64,000 bases of DNA from contig NZMW01000001.1 in NCBI GenBank assembly GCA_002694685.1, forward strand, positions 434,001 through 498,000, written 5' to 3'. Position 1 is the stretch's first letter. Every line of letters starts with the position of its first letter. This DNA is from Balneola sp. (GTDB lineage: Bacteria; Bacteroidota; Rhodothermia; Balneolales; Balneolaceae). Under the pieces are notes generated by a model. That model was not told the DNA's origin. It searched no databases and saw only the letters and a program-made list of their open reading frames with translations. This document shows positions 26,302 to 35,392 of the stretch, piece after piece. The position numbers were made by a program, and so were the translations under genes.

Positions 26302-27537
26302 TTAATCCTCATTAATCACAACAACCTTTTCTTTAATACCGAGTGACTTTGTTGCCCACAGCATGGCTGCAATCACCAAAATAGCCCCAAGGAAGAATGG
26401 TGCGCCCGGGAAATAGAATGGCGCCAGATCGGATGTAAAATAACCAAATAAATTCGTCATCATTGGAGGACCGAATATGGCTGAGAAGCTAATCAGGCTT
26501 GTTAAAGCACCTTGTAGCTCACCTTGTTCGTTTTGCGGAACTTCATTGGAAATTATACCCTGCAAAGCCGGGGTCGCTAATCCGCCTACACAAAAAGGAA
26601 TAATGACTGCAAACATCATCCAGCCCTGGGATGCGAAAGCGAAGCCTAAGAATCCGAGTACGTACATCAACAAACCAAAATAAACTGTACGATTATTTCC
26701 GAGTTTTGGAATGGCCACTTTAATAAGACCTCCCTGCACCGCAACAACTGCCATCCCAACAACTCCAAGCGAAAGCCCGACTGTCATCTCTGTCCAACCA
26801 AATTTTTCCATGGTAAAGTAAGTCCATGTGCTTTGTGTGGCATGATTGGCGACATATACCAAAAAGAATACCCCGACTAAACTGGCAATTTTCGGGTACT
26901 TCTTTATTTGTTTAAAAGCTCCAAAGGCATTTGCACGTTTCCAATCAAAAGGCCGTCTTTCTTCTTTCGGGAGTGATTCAGGAAGCACAAAGTATCCATA
27001 TAACATATTGACTAAAACCAATGCAGCTGCAGCAAAAAATGGAATCCGCACTCCATACTCCCCTAATATCCCACCTACGGACGGGCCAATAATAAACCCG
27101 AGCCCGAAAGCAGCTCCAATTAATCCAAAATTCTGAGAACGCTTTTCTGGTGGACTAATGTCGGCGATGTAAGCACTAGCTGTTGTATAACTGGCTCCTG
27201 TAATCCCGGAAAGAAATCGACCAATAAACAGCCAAATAATAGTTGGGGCAAAGCCGAGCAAAATGTAGTCTAGACCAAACCCAAATAAAGAAAAGAGTAA
27301 AACAGGTCTTCGACCAAACCGGTCGCTAAGTCCACCTATCACCGGAGCGAAAAGAAACTGAGTGGCTGCATAAACAAAGGTAATCCATCCGGCATAAAGA
27401 GACGCTTCGCTCAGTCCGCCACCCGTGAGCTCCATAATGAGAGCCGGCATCACAGGAATGATGATACCTAGCCCAATGACATCCACCAAAACTGTAATAA
27501 AAATAAAGATGAGTGCCGCGCTTCTTTTTTCTTTCAT
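26302..27537 (-). CDS. MFS efflux transporter, TCR/Tet-like
   Basis: A 411-residue 12-segment major facilitator. The N-terminus ([20 protein letters not shown]) and motif A ([14 protein letters not shown], loop 2-3) match the tetracycline-resistance TetA-like group, and motif C-like [19 protein letters not shown] is present in segment 5. Many chromosomal Bacteroidota members of this group have no shown link to resistance, so the substrate is unknown. It is transcribed convergently with the SulP gene and divergently from trmH. Confidence 0.87.
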   Translation of the reverse strand: MKEKRSAALIFIFITVLVDVIGLGIIIPVMPALIMELTGGGLSEASLYAGWITFVYAATQFLFAPVIGGLSDRFGRRPVLLFSLFGFGLDYILLGFAPTIIWLFIGRFLSGITGASYTTASAYIADISPPEKRSQNFGLIGAAFGLGFIIGPSVGGILGEYGVRIPFFAAAALVLVNMLYGYFVLPESLPKEERRPFDWKRANAFGAFKQIKKYPKIASLVGVFFLVYVANHATQSTWTYFTMEKFGWTEMTVGLSLGVVGMAVVAVQGGLIKVAIPKLGNNRTVYFGLLMYVLGFLGFAFASQGWMMFAVIIPFCVGGLATPALQGIISNEVPQNEQGELQGALTSLISFSAIFGPPMMTNLFGYFTSDLAPFYFPGAPFFLGAILVIAAMLWATKSLGIKEKVVVINED

Positions 27538-27677
27538 GAATTAATGAAATGATCCCTGAACAATGATATTTTAGATTTGATCGAGTTGATCCAAATTTAC
27601 GTAATCAATGATTGGAATGAGGATTTTTTATCCACTCTTATCTAAAACCCTATAACCTGCTGAAGCCCAAGGAATCT

Positions 27678-28205
27678 GTGAATAAACTGACCACTAAAGA
27701 AATACTTGAAGAAAATTTAGCCAGAGAAGCACCCGCAAAACTGAGTTCGGTAAAAGTATTGGTTCATAACATCCGCAGCCTACATAATGTGGGTTCTATT
27801 TTTCGGTCAGCTGATGCTTTTGGAATCTCTGAAGTTATTCTTTCAGGATATTCTGCGACTCCTCCGAGGGATGAAATCAACAAGACAGCCATCGGCGCTG
27901 AAGAATTTGTTGAATGGTCACACTATGAAACCGGAACCGAGGCTTTAACTTTTTTAAAAGAAGACGGATATTATATAGTAGGTCTTGAACAAACCACCAA
28001 CAGCACACCTCTTCCTGATTTAGATATCTCTTCTTCTGATAAAATTTGTCTGGTTTTAGGGAATGAAGTCACAGGAATAGATGAAGACATTCTTCACCTG
28101 ATTGATGAGTTTGTAGCCATCCCACAATTTGGACACAAACATTCACTGAATGTATCTGTAGCTGCTGGAGTTACGCTTTATGCCTTACTGGATAAGCTTT
28201 GGTAA
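27678..28205 (+). CDS. TrmH/SpoU family RNA 2'-O-methyltransferase
   Basis: A 175-residue SPOUT methyltransferase. Motif 1 NIRSLHNVGSIFRSADAFGI (about 31-50), motif 2 LVLGNEVTGI and motif 3 IPQFGHKHSLNVSVAAGV (trefoil knot, AdoMet site) are complete. It resembles the short TrmH-like enzymes acting on tRNA or rRNA ribose; the target is not clear. The start is GTG at 27678: the frame is closed upstream by TGA at 27618 with no ATG between, and AAGGA lies 4 nt before the GTG. Confidence 0.9.
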   Translation: MNKLTTKEILEENLAREAPAKLSSVKVLVHNIRSLHNVGSIFRSADAFGISEVILSGYSATPPRDEINKTAIGAEEFVEWSHYETGTEALTFLKEDGYYIVGLEQTTNSTPLPDLDISSSDKICLVLGNEVTGIDEDILHLIDEFVAIPQFGHKHSLNVSVAAGVTLYALLDKLW

Positions 28206-28269
28206 TGGGACTCCAAAAGAGCTTCTTTTTCTTATATTAATAATCAATTATTTGCTTAAGATTCAATTC

Positions 28270-29073
28270 ATGAACGATCCTAAAGAATTTGTAGAACGAG
28301 CATCAACATTCCTGAAACAGCAACGGGATATGTATGGAGATTTTTCGGTGAAGCTGGATATGAAAATCGAGAATACAATACCTCAAGCCGAAGAACCTAA
28401 AACCGATTATCAGGAGAGTTCTGAAAATTTAGCCGAAACCAAGGCTGAAGCTATTAAAACACCTGAGAAAGAATCTGAACCGCAGTTGACATCGGCTCAG
28501 AAAATAGCAAATTGTACCACACTGGATGAATTACGGGCTTTATGTGAAGAGGCTGAAGAACTCAAAACAGATCTTGAAGATACAAACCTGGTATTTGGAG
28601 TTGGCAATCCCAATGCCGATTTGATGATTATTGGCGAAGCACCCGGTTATAATGAAGATCAGCAAGGCGAGCCTTTTGTAGGTCAGGCCGGGCAACTTCT
28701 GGATAAAATTATGGGAGCGATTGACTTCAACCGCGAGGATATATACATCGCCAATATCCTAAAGCACCGACCACCGGATAATCGAGATCCTGAACCGGAA
28801 GAAAGAGAACGAAGTCTTCCCTACCTCCTACGCCAAATTGAAATCATAGACCCAAAAATCATTTTGTGTGTGGGACGGATTTCAGCAACCACATTGCTTG
28901 ATAAAGAAACCTCTCTCGGCAACCTGAGAGATCAGTTCCACGAGTTCCATGGAAGGGAGCTTATGGTGACCTATCATCCAGCTGCTCTTCTTTACAATCA
29001 AAAGTATAAGCGCCCAACGTGGGAAGATGTTCAGAAACTCCGTAAACGTTATGATGAATTGGTAAATCCATGA
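28270..29073 (+). CDS. uracil-DNA glycosylase, family 4-like, apparently without Fe-S cysteines
   Basis: A 267-residue protein. After a Glu-rich N-terminal extension of about 75 residues comes a UDG domain with motif 1 GEAPGYNEDQQGEPFVGQAG, the middle block NILKHRPPDNRDPEPEE and motif 2 HPAALLY. These fit family 4 (excises uracil from DNA). Family 4 enzymes normally bind a 4Fe-4S cluster through four Cys, including one in the KCRPP block and one after the NRDP block; here these are His and Ser, and no CxxC precedes motif 1. The frame opens earlier at 28180, overlapping trmH; the ATG at 28270 is preferred. Confidence 0.85.
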   Translation: MNDPKEFVERASTFLKQQRDMYGDFSVKLDMKIENTIPQAEEPKTDYQESSENLAETKAEAIKTPEKESEPQLTSAQKIANCTTLDELRALCEEAEELKTDLEDTNLVFGVGNPNADLMIIGEAPGYNEDQQGEPFVGQAGQLLDKIMGAIDFNREDIYIANILKHRPPDNRDPEPEERERSLPYLLRQIEIIDPKIILCVGRISATTLLDKETSLGNLRDQFHEFHGRELMVTYHPAALLYNQKYKRPTWEDVQKLRKRYDELVNP

Positions 29074-29606
29074 GTTTTTCTATTCCAAAGCTAAGAACCG
29101 AAAGGTTGATTCTGCGACCCTTCACTCCAGATGACTTAGATCATGTCTATAAAGGTCTTTCAAACCCTGATATCATCAAATACTATGGTATCAGTTTTGA
29201 GTCAAAAGACTCGGCAAAAGAACAGATGAAGTGGTTTGCGGATAACAAAGAAAATGAGACCGGAGTGTGGTGGGCAATTTGTATAAAAGATACCGGGAAG
29301 TTTATTGGAGCCGGAGGACTAAACGATTTAGTTAAAAAACACCGGAAAGCAGAATTCGGTTTTTGGTTGCTTCCTGAATACTGGGGGAATGGTTTTATGG
29401 GAGAAGCTATCCCAAAAATTTTAGACTTTGGTTTTAAAGAACTGAACCTCCATCGCATCGAAGGGCAAGTAGAAAGCCATAATACTAATTGCAAAAAGGC
29501 CCTTCAAAAAATGGATTTTTCTCACGAAGGTACTATCCGGCATGCTGAAATTAAAAACGATCGCTTCATAGATATTGAAATTTACTCCAGACTTTCCTCT
29601 GATTAG
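29070..29606 (+). CDS. GNAT family N-acetyltransferase (RimJ/RimL-like)
   Basis: A 178-residue acetyltransferase. It starts IPKLRTERLILRPFTPDDLD, typical of the RimJ/RimL branch, and has the GNAT V/A motif AEFGFWLLPEYWGNGFMGEA and HRIEGQVESHNTNCKKAL. Members acetylate ribosomal protein N-termini, antibiotics or small amines; the substrate is unknown. The ATG overlaps the glycosylase stop by 4 nt (ATGA). Confidence 0.88.
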   Translation: MSFSIPKLRTERLILRPFTPDDLDHVYKGLSNPDIIKYYGISFESKDSAKEQMKWFADNKENETGVWWAICIKDTGKFIGAGGLNDLVKKHRKAEFGFWLLPEYWGNGFMGEAIPKILDFGFKELNLHRIEGQVESHNTNCKKALQKMDFSHEGTIRHAEIKNDRFIDIEIYSRLSSD

Positions 29607-29641
29607 CTGCCCTACAGACTCTGAAATACAGAACAACAGCA

Positions 29642-29650
29642 TGTGGATAA
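29642..29650 (-). promoter_or_regulatory. consensus DnaA box upstream of dnaB
   Basis: TGTGGATAA on the plus strand is the exact reverse complement of the DnaA-box consensus TTATCCACA. It lies 102 nt before dnaB in the 145-nt gap after the GNAT gene. Only one perfect box is present, so this is more likely regulatory than an origin. Confidence 0.45.
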
Positions 29651-29751
29651 TTGTGTGCTAAATTTGTTGAAAAAGAATTCCCATATGGTGTCAATTTATA
29701 CCTATTTTCGTTGTCCCACTTTCTCAGCATATCAAGTTTTTACTTTTACTC

Positions 29752-31287
29752 ATGGCAAAAGGCAACGGTTCTAAATACGGTAATAATTATAAGAATGACG
29801 ACAAAGTCCTGGAGCAAGGCGGACGTGTGCCTCCACAGGCTGTAGAGGTTGAAGAAGCCGTATTAGGAGCCATGTTGATTGAACATGGAGCTGCTACCAT
29901 CGCCCTTCAGATGCTGAAGCCAACCGATTTCTACAAAACAGCAAATCGCCATATTTTTGAAACGCTATCAAATTTATATGAGCGTGACAATCCCTTAGAT
30001 CTGCTTACTGTTGAAAACGAACTCAAAGATAATAACCTGCTGGATGTATGCGGAGGCCCAACTTATCTCTCCGATTTAACCCGTTCAGTTAGTTCTTCAG
30101 CCAATATCGAGTATCACTCACAAATCATCATTGAGAAGGCGATTAAGAGAAACCTTATTCTTAGCTGTAATGATGTAATTAAAGATTCTTATGATACCAC
30201 CAGTGATGCTTACGATGTGTTAGATACAGCTGAGCAGCGTATTTTCGATCTTTCAAATCAAAAGAGCCGAAGTTCAGCTGTTCCTGTTGAGAAACTTTTG
30301 AAAGACACACTTTCCTACCTCGAAGACCTTCGCGGTAAAGATTATGGAATTACGGGTGTGCCTTCTGGACTTTCTGTTGATGATATGACCGCCGGTTGGC
30401 AAAAAGGTGATTTAGTTATTATCGCTGCCCGGCCTTCGATGGGTAAAACGGCTTTTGTTTTGACTGCTGCGAGAAATGCTGCCATGCATCCTGATGAGAA
30501 TCTCAGAACACCTATCGCACTTTTTAGTCTTGAGATGTCGAACCAATCCTTAGTTCAGCGATTACTGACTATGGAAGCTCGTGTCCGTGCTGATGAAGCT
30601 CGTAAAGGTACCCTTAAGGACGATGACTTCCGTAAACTGATTGATGCCGCCAGTCGCCTTTTTAGTGCTGAAATCTATATCGATGATACTCCCGGTATTA
30701 GTTTGATGGAGTTGAGAACCAAATGTCGACGGCTGAAAAGTGAAAAGAACATTGGACTTATCGTAATTGATTACCTGCAGCTGATGCAGTCAAGTGCTAA
30801 GGATATTGGCAGCCGTGAGCAGGAAATCGCTTCTATCTCTCGTGGTTTGAAAGGGCTCGCTAAAGAACTCGATGTTCCGGTTATCGCCCTTTCACAGCTT
30901 TCGCGAGCTGTGGAACAGCGTGGCGGAGACAAGCGACCTCAACTTAGTGACCTCCGTGAATCAGGTTCTATCGAGCAGGATGCTGATATCGTTATGTTTC
31001 TTTACCGACCGGAATATTATGGTATTACTACAACAGCCGAAGGCCAGTCAACTGCCGGTATTGCCGAAATTATTATCGGAAAGCAGCGTAACGGACCTGT
31101 TGGAAGCAAAATGATGTACTTCGTGAAAGACTATGCCCGTTTCGAAAACCTAACTTCCGCCGATAAAGAAGATCCCTTTTTAACTGATGGTGGTGGAAGT
31201 GGAAATAATGGCGGGCCTTCAGGTGGAAATGACGGACCTCCACCTATGCCACACAGCCCTGCTCCTGACGAAGACGCTCCTTTTTAA
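29752..31287 (+). CDS. dnaB: replicative DNA helicase DnaB
   Basis: A 511-residue hexameric replicative helicase. An N-terminal DnaB_N domain (VPPQAVEVEEAVLGAMLIEH, residues about 26-130) is joined to the RecA-like C-terminal domain with Walker A ARPSMGKTAF, Walker B region LIVIDYLQLMQ, and the Arg-finger-containing LRESGSIEQDADIVMFLYRP. The last about 35 residues are Gly/Asn/Pro-rich and disordered (GGGSGNNGGPSGGNDGPPP), a tail resembling that of SSB. Its stop overlaps that of the convergent GH31 gene by 4 nt. Confidence 0.96.
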   Translation: MAKGNGSKYGNNYKNDDKVLEQGGRVPPQAVEVEEAVLGAMLIEHGAATIALQMLKPTDFYKTANRHIFETLSNLYERDNPLDLLTVENELKDNNLLDVCGGPTYLSDLTRSVSSSANIEYHSQIIIEKAIKRNLILSCNDVIKDSYDTTSDAYDVLDTAEQRIFDLSNQKSRSSAVPVEKLLKDTLSYLEDLRGKDYGITGVPSGLSVDDMTAGWQKGDLVIIAARPSMGKTAFVLTAARNAAMHPDENLRTPIALFSLEMSNQSLVQRLLTMEARVRADEARKGTLKDDDFRKLIDAASRLFSAEIYIDDTPGISLMELRTKCRRLKSEKNIGLIVIDYLQLMQSSAKDIGSREQEIASISRGLKGLAKELDVPVIALSQLSRAVEQRGGDKRPQLSDLRESGSIEQDADIVMFLYRPEYYGITTTAEGQSTAGIAEIIIGKQRNGPVGSKMMYFVKDYARFENLTSADKEDPFLTDGGGSGNNGGPSGGNDGPPPMPHSPAPDEDAPF

Positions 31288-33668
31288 TTAGCTTTTGTAA
31301 TTTTAAAGCTGACTTTATCCCCATATGGACTATCCGTCAGCCGGAAGCTTCCATTTCTGGAGGTAAGGGTAATTTCTTGGAGTTCATCACCTTCAGGTAC
31401 AAATATATATCCTGATGCATCCATGTCATCAACAGAATAAACTTTGAGCTCAATTTCAGACCAGTCCATAAACTCAGTGGATTGAGCAAGCTTGATATGA
31501 GGAATCACTGAACCTGATTTCACCAAAGCAATAATCGGAATCTCTCCCGCCTCAATGGAATGCCAGCCGCCTTTGTACGCTTTCCCGGTTTGATAGTCAA
31601 TCCATGTGCCGGGTGGCAAATAAACATCCCGCTGTTCCACATTTTCAAACAACGGAGCTACCAGCATATCAGACCCAAAAAGATATTGATCATCAATCAG
31701 CCACGATCCGGGATCATCAGGATATTCAACAAATAAGGCCCTTAGCATCGGCAAGCCACGTTCTGAGCTATGCTTGGCTTGGGAATAGAGGTAAGGCATT
31801 AGTTTATACCTCATGTTATCTGCCTTCCGAAATCCTTCCAAAAACTCGTCGCTATATTCCCACGGTTCAGTAGGTGGATTTCCATGAGACCGTACGTGAG
31901 AGGTCAACATTCCAAAAGGAGTCCAACGGCGATAAAGGTCTTCAGGTGTTGCCGTTACAAAACCGCCAATATCGTGGCTCCAAAAGGTGAATCCGGTCAA
32001 GCCAATTGAAAGTCCGCCTCGTAATGTTGCAGACATAGCTGTGTTGGTTGTAGCCGGATCACCGCCCCAGTGCACAGGATACCTATGACTTCCTGCCCAG
32101 GTACTTCGAGCCCATATAAAGCCATTGCCATGAACTTCTTTCGTAATATTGGCAACCGCTTTATTATAACGCAGTGGGTAAAGGTTATGCTCGTACCATC
32201 CCGTACGGTTAGAATCGTAAATACCATTTTCTGGAGCGGCTTCTCCGAAATCTACTTTAATCGCTCCCACTCCCATCTTGAGTAGTGGTTCCAGTTTATC
32301 CTGATACCACTTCACAGCTTCAGGGTTCGAGAAATCAAGGACTGCATCCTCGTAAGGCAGATTCCCTTTTTGATCTCTTACAGCGTATCCATTTTCTACA
32401 ATCTCTGGGAATAGCGTGTTTTTGGGCGTGAAGTAAGGAAGCTGCCAAAGGGATATATGAAATCCGTCGTCTTTAAAATCGCTGATCATTTTTTCTGGAT
32501 TTGGAAAACGGTCTTTGGGGAATTTATAATCACTTCTCCAATCAACCCCAAACCAACCGGTATCAAAATGAAGCACATCAGCTGGAATTTCATAGTCTCG
32601 AAGCTTTTTGATTACTTCCCTTCCATCCGCTTCAGAAAAGTAGGTGATCCGGCTCATCCAAAAGCCAAACGACCAAAGCGGAGGCATCGGAGCCTTGCCG
32701 GTCAACTCAGTGTATTCATCTAAAATGTCTTTTGGTTCACCTAAGAAAAAGAATAAATCCAGTTCGTCATCGCCAATCATCATCGAGTTAACTGGATTGT
32801 AATATTTCCCAACATCTACAGTAATAGGCGTTGAGTGATGCATGAAAACTCCATATCCCCGGCTACTCATATAAAATGGAACCGGCTTATACATGGTTTC
32901 ATTTTGAGTTCCGTTTCCATCATCAACCCAAAGCACAACTTTCTCTCCCCGCTTATTGAATTGAGTGAAAGACTCTCCAAATCCAAAAATCTTCTCACCC
33001 GGTGAGAGCGACATCACAGCAGCCATTTGGCGAGAATAATCATCCGCTTTGCGAACATAAGAAAAAGGTAAAACCGGGGTAAATGTATTGGTCACATCTG
33101 TTCTGTGTACCGTACTGGTCAATAATTTGTCATTTTCATCATAGATATAAACATGCCAGGGGCTTTCTGTTATAACCACTTTTCCATGCTCACTGGCATA
33201 AACGTGACCTTCTGAGGTTTTGGAATAAGACCATGCTTCCCTATTCGTTGGAGCTGTACCGTTTAACAACATCAAAGATTCATGGTCGGTAAACTGAGGA
33301 CCCGAAGTAGCCTTTAACCGAATTGTACGATCAGAAATAAATTCGATTGAAAAAGGGAGTTCAGGGCTTGCAGCATACTCAGTGCCCGGAAATTCATTGG
33401 CATCTACGGCATTAAGGCCGGCAAGCATATTGTTAAATGCCATCCGGGTTGAATACTCATATCTGTTATATCTAATGGTTCCTGAAGCTGTCTCCGGATC
33501 AAAGGAAGCAAGTTCATCAGCCAGATAATAGGTGTTTTTGAAATTGGTGAATTCCGGTGAAATATCTGTTGGCTCATTTAACAAGTCAGTGCCCTGAAGC
33601 TGAGCATTGGCTTGACTTACCATTATTAGTGAGAACAGTAGAACTAAAAATCCATTCACTTTTCGCAT
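31284..33668 (-). CDS. secreted glycoside hydrolase family 31 (alpha-xylosidase/alpha-glucosidase type)
   Basis: A 794-residue exported enzyme: signal peptide (FLVLLFSLIMVSQANAQ), N-terminal GH31 beta-sandwich with FGFGESFTQFNKRGEKVVLW, then the TIM barrel from about 330 (PPLWSFGFWMSRITYFSEAD). The nucleophile Asp lies in IKVDFGEAAPENG and the general acid in PVHWGGDPATT. The DFGE form, rather than WxDMNE, is typical of YicI-like alpha-xylosidases, so activity on alpha-xylosides is more likely than on maltose (inference). Stand-alone gene, 3' end overlapping dnaB. Confidence 0.9.
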   Translation of the reverse strand: MRKVNGFLVLLFSLIMVSQANAQLQGTDLLNEPTDISPEFTNFKNTYYLADELASFDPETASGTIRYNRYEYSTRMAFNNMLAGLNAVDANEFPGTEYAASPELPFSIEFISDRTIRLKATSGPQFTDHESLMLLNGTAPTNREAWSYSKTSEGHVYASEHGKVVITESPWHVYIYDENDKLLTSTVHRTDVTNTFTPVLPFSYVRKADDYSRQMAAVMSLSPGEKIFGFGESFTQFNKRGEKVVLWVDDGNGTQNETMYKPVPFYMSSRGYGVFMHHSTPITVDVGKYYNPVNSMMIGDDELDLFFFLGEPKDILDEYTELTGKAPMPPLWSFGFWMSRITYFSEADGREVIKKLRDYEIPADVLHFDTGWFGVDWRSDYKFPKDRFPNPEKMISDFKDDGFHISLWQLPYFTPKNTLFPEIVENGYAVRDQKGNLPYEDAVLDFSNPEAVKWYQDKLEPLLKMGVGAIKVDFGEAAPENGIYDSNRTGWYEHNLYPLRYNKAVANITKEVHGNGFIWARSTWAGSHRYPVHWGGDPATTNTAMSATLRGGLSIGLTGFTFWSHDIGGFVTATPEDLYRRWTPFGMLTSHVRSHGNPPTEPWEYSDEFLEGFRKADNMRYKLMPYLYSQAKHSSERGLPMLRALFVEYPDDPGSWLIDDQYLFGSDMLVAPLFENVEQRDVYLPPGTWIDYQTGKAYKGGWHSIEAGEIPIIALVKSGSVIPHIKLAQSTEFMDWSEIELKVYSVDDMDASGYIFVPEGDELQEITLTSRNGSFRLTDSPYGDKVSFKITKAN

Positions 33669-33736
33669 TGCAATCCCGTATTAACTTAAATCCAATTTGC
33701 TGATTATAGTAAATCTCAGCGAAGTAAGTCAGGAGA

Positions 33737-34843
33737 TTATATCATTTCTTCAAATAAATCGTCAAAATCTTTGATGCGCTTCGTCCAATCCAGATGCTTG
33801 TTAATATTTTGAAGTGAATTCTTGGGAAGAGATTTGGTCTTACCAGTCAACAATTCTTTAAGGTGATGGAAGAGATCGTCCTCGTTATCATACAAAACCG
33901 GAGCATGAAGTAAAGGATTATGCAAGCTTTTTGGAATCAGTTCAGGATAGTGTAAACTGTTGGGCACCAATGGGTGACATCCACAATATATCGCCTCCAT
34001 GATGGCTACACAGAAAAACTCATAGCTGGCTGTAGACACTACGATATCTCCAGAATGCAATAGCTTGCTGTAGTTCTCTTTGTCATCAACATATCCAAAA
34101 TGAGTAATCTGCTGTCCAAAGCGTTGCCAGGCTTTTTCAAACTCTTCAGGCTTTTCGTGCTGAGTATCTCCCGCCAAAATCAGATCAAATTTAAGATCAA
34201 TATCATTGAGTCGATTCAGTACCCGAAAAAACATGGCCGGATTACGATCAAACTGCCAGCGCTGGTTCCAGACAATAACCGGGTTCTCGTTCTGACTTCT
34301 GGTATCCGGTTGTTTATCAAATCCTTTAAGATCCAGACCGGGGTGCATTACAATGCTTTTTTCTGCAATCCTATTTACGGTATTATACTTATTAGCATCA
34401 GGGAAATTGTCGAGAAAATTAGGCAAGTTTTCTAACAAATCATCTAAGTGAAATTGGGAAGAGAATAAAAGCTTGTCAGCCACCAGCATACTCAGATAGT
34501 TGATGTAGCAGTAAGTCAAATCCCTCTTCTCTCCTTCTGGAATAGGTCTGGTGAACTGATTATCATGCATATACATGATGGTGGGTGTATGAGCAAACCT
34601 CGGATTTGTAAGCGCCATAAAGGCCGGAAGGTTTGTCATGCTGCTCGTAAGCAGTAAATCTATCTCCTCATCTACTTTATTTGTCATTTCAGCAAGTGAT
34701 ACAGAATCCCCATGCATCCTCCATTTCCAGCCTTTATAATTGAGCTTTATGGGAATGATATTATGGCTGGAATGCTTTTCGAGTCCTTTAAGAAAAGCTT
34801 TATGCGAGCCGCTGTAAAATGGTTCAACCGCCAGAATGTTCAT
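33737..34843 (-). CDS. DUF3524/GT4 glycosyltransferase, tRNA-queuosine mannosyltransferase-like
   Basis: A 368-residue two-domain GT-B protein. The N-terminal domain (MNILAVEPFYSGSHKAFLKG, GWKWRMHGDSVSLAE, IMYMHDNQFTRPI, LTYCYINYLSMLVADKLLFS) matches the DUF3524 family known from animal GTDC1, identified as the enzyme that mannosylates queuosine in tRNA-Asp. The C-terminal domain (VIVWNQRWQFDRNPAMFFRV, TASYEFFCVAIMEAIYCGCH) is a GT4 nucleotide-sugar site. Family membership is clear; that the bacterial enzyme modifies tRNA is inference. It lies upstream of GH31 (68-nt gap). Confidence 0.82.
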   Translation of the reverse strand: MNILAVEPFYSGSHKAFLKGLEKHSSHNIIPIKLNYKGWKWRMHGDSVSLAEMTNKVDEEIDLLLTSSMTNLPAFMALTNPRFAHTPTIMYMHDNQFTRPIPEGEKRDLTYCYINYLSMLVADKLLFSSQFHLDDLLENLPNFLDNFPDANKYNTVNRIAEKSIVMHPGLDLKGFDKQPDTRSQNENPVIVWNQRWQFDRNPAMFFRVLNRLNDIDLKFDLILAGDTQHEKPEEFEKAWQRFGQQITHFGYVDDKENYSKLLHSGDIVVSTASYEFFCVAIMEAIYCGCHPLVPNSLHYPELIPKSLHNPLLHAPVLYDNEDDLFHHLKELLTGKTKSLPKNSLQNINKHLDWTKRIKDFDDLFEEMI

Positions 34844-34987
34844 GTAGATGATCTTGTGATCTTAAGAAAGAGATAAGTATAAGGAATTTATCCAAGAACC
34901 GAATTACAGTATGGATAAGATATGATTAAAATAAGGACGTAGAAGAAGTCAAAAATCACCTTTAAAACTCATATGCTAAGCAAAAGG

Positions 34988-35020
34988 AAAGATCCTTCGC
35001 AGGTATGCTCAGGATGACTT
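34988..35020. repeat. left inverted repeat of the GIY-YIG unit
   Basis: 33 nt beginning AAAGATCCTTCG, then CAGGTATG, then CTCAGGATGACTT. It is the inverted partner of 35360-35392 (26 of 33 positions identical after reverse complementing). The TGA stop of the GIY-YIG gene (35009-35011) lies inside it, so the repeat supplies the last codons of the protein. Confidence 0.8.
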
Positions 35021-35341
35021 AGGAGGTTGAGTTTTATTTGGAGGCCATTCTCCTAGCACTTCTTTATTTAAAAAATTCCAACTTGGGTTTATTTGGCTAA
35101 CCAAATCTTCTTTCCACTTTCTTTTCTTGCCCTTTATTCTCTTTTCAGCCTGAATAGCTTCATGCATTGAAGGAAAAGAATCATACCAGATTAAATTAAA
35201 GCAATAATACCTGCCAGCAAATGACTTTTGCGATCCCCTTTCTAAATAATGTTCCACGATCCGCCTTCGCAGATCATTGGTTACTCCAACGTAAAGTACC
35301 TTTCTGCCTGGGTTAGTTACGATATAAGTATAGGCTGCCAT
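35009..35341 (-). CDS. small GIY-YIG nuclease-fold protein framed by inverted repeats
   Basis: A 110-residue stand-alone GIY-YIG domain (UPF0213/YhbQ-like). The YIV...YVG core reads YTYIVTNPGRKVLYVGVT, the catalytic Arg lies in NDLRRRIVEH, and the metal-binding Glu in IQAEKRIKGKKRKW. It lacks any extra DNA-binding domain. The C-terminal PPKSS is encoded by the left repeat, which also provides the stop. The ATG lies 18 nt inside the right repeat. No neighbouring gene is within 160 nt on either side, so repeat-gene-repeat forms a 405-nt unit. In vivo function is unknown; single-strand or structured-DNA cleavage is the family expectation. Confidence 0.88.
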   Translation of the reverse strand: MAAYTYIVTNPGRKVLYVGVTNDLRRRIVEHYLERGSQKSFAGRYYCFNLIWYDSFPSMHEAIQAEKRIKGKKRKWKEDLVSQINPSWNFLNKEVLGEWPPNKTQPPKSS

Positions 35342-35359
35342 ATCAAAAACATAATAAAA

Positions 35360-35392
35360 AAGTCATTCTGAGGGTACTCCCGAAGAATCTTT
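35360..35392. repeat. right inverted repeat of the GIY-YIG unit
   Basis: 33 nt beginning AAGTCATTCTGAGGGTACTCC and ending CGAAGAATCTTT. Its reverse complement agrees with 34988-35020 at both 6-base and 7-base ends and at the CTTCG and CTCAG cores. It lies 18 nt upstream of the GIY-YIG start codon. Confidence 0.8.

Noticed and set aside
28180-28269. 30-residue N-terminal extension of the uracil-DNA glycosylase
   Set aside because: It overlaps trmH out of frame, and its hydrophobic run does not fit a DNA repair enzyme.
29607-29751. Possible replication origin at the DnaA box
   Set aside because: Only one perfect box and no cluster of boxes or DnaA gene nearby.
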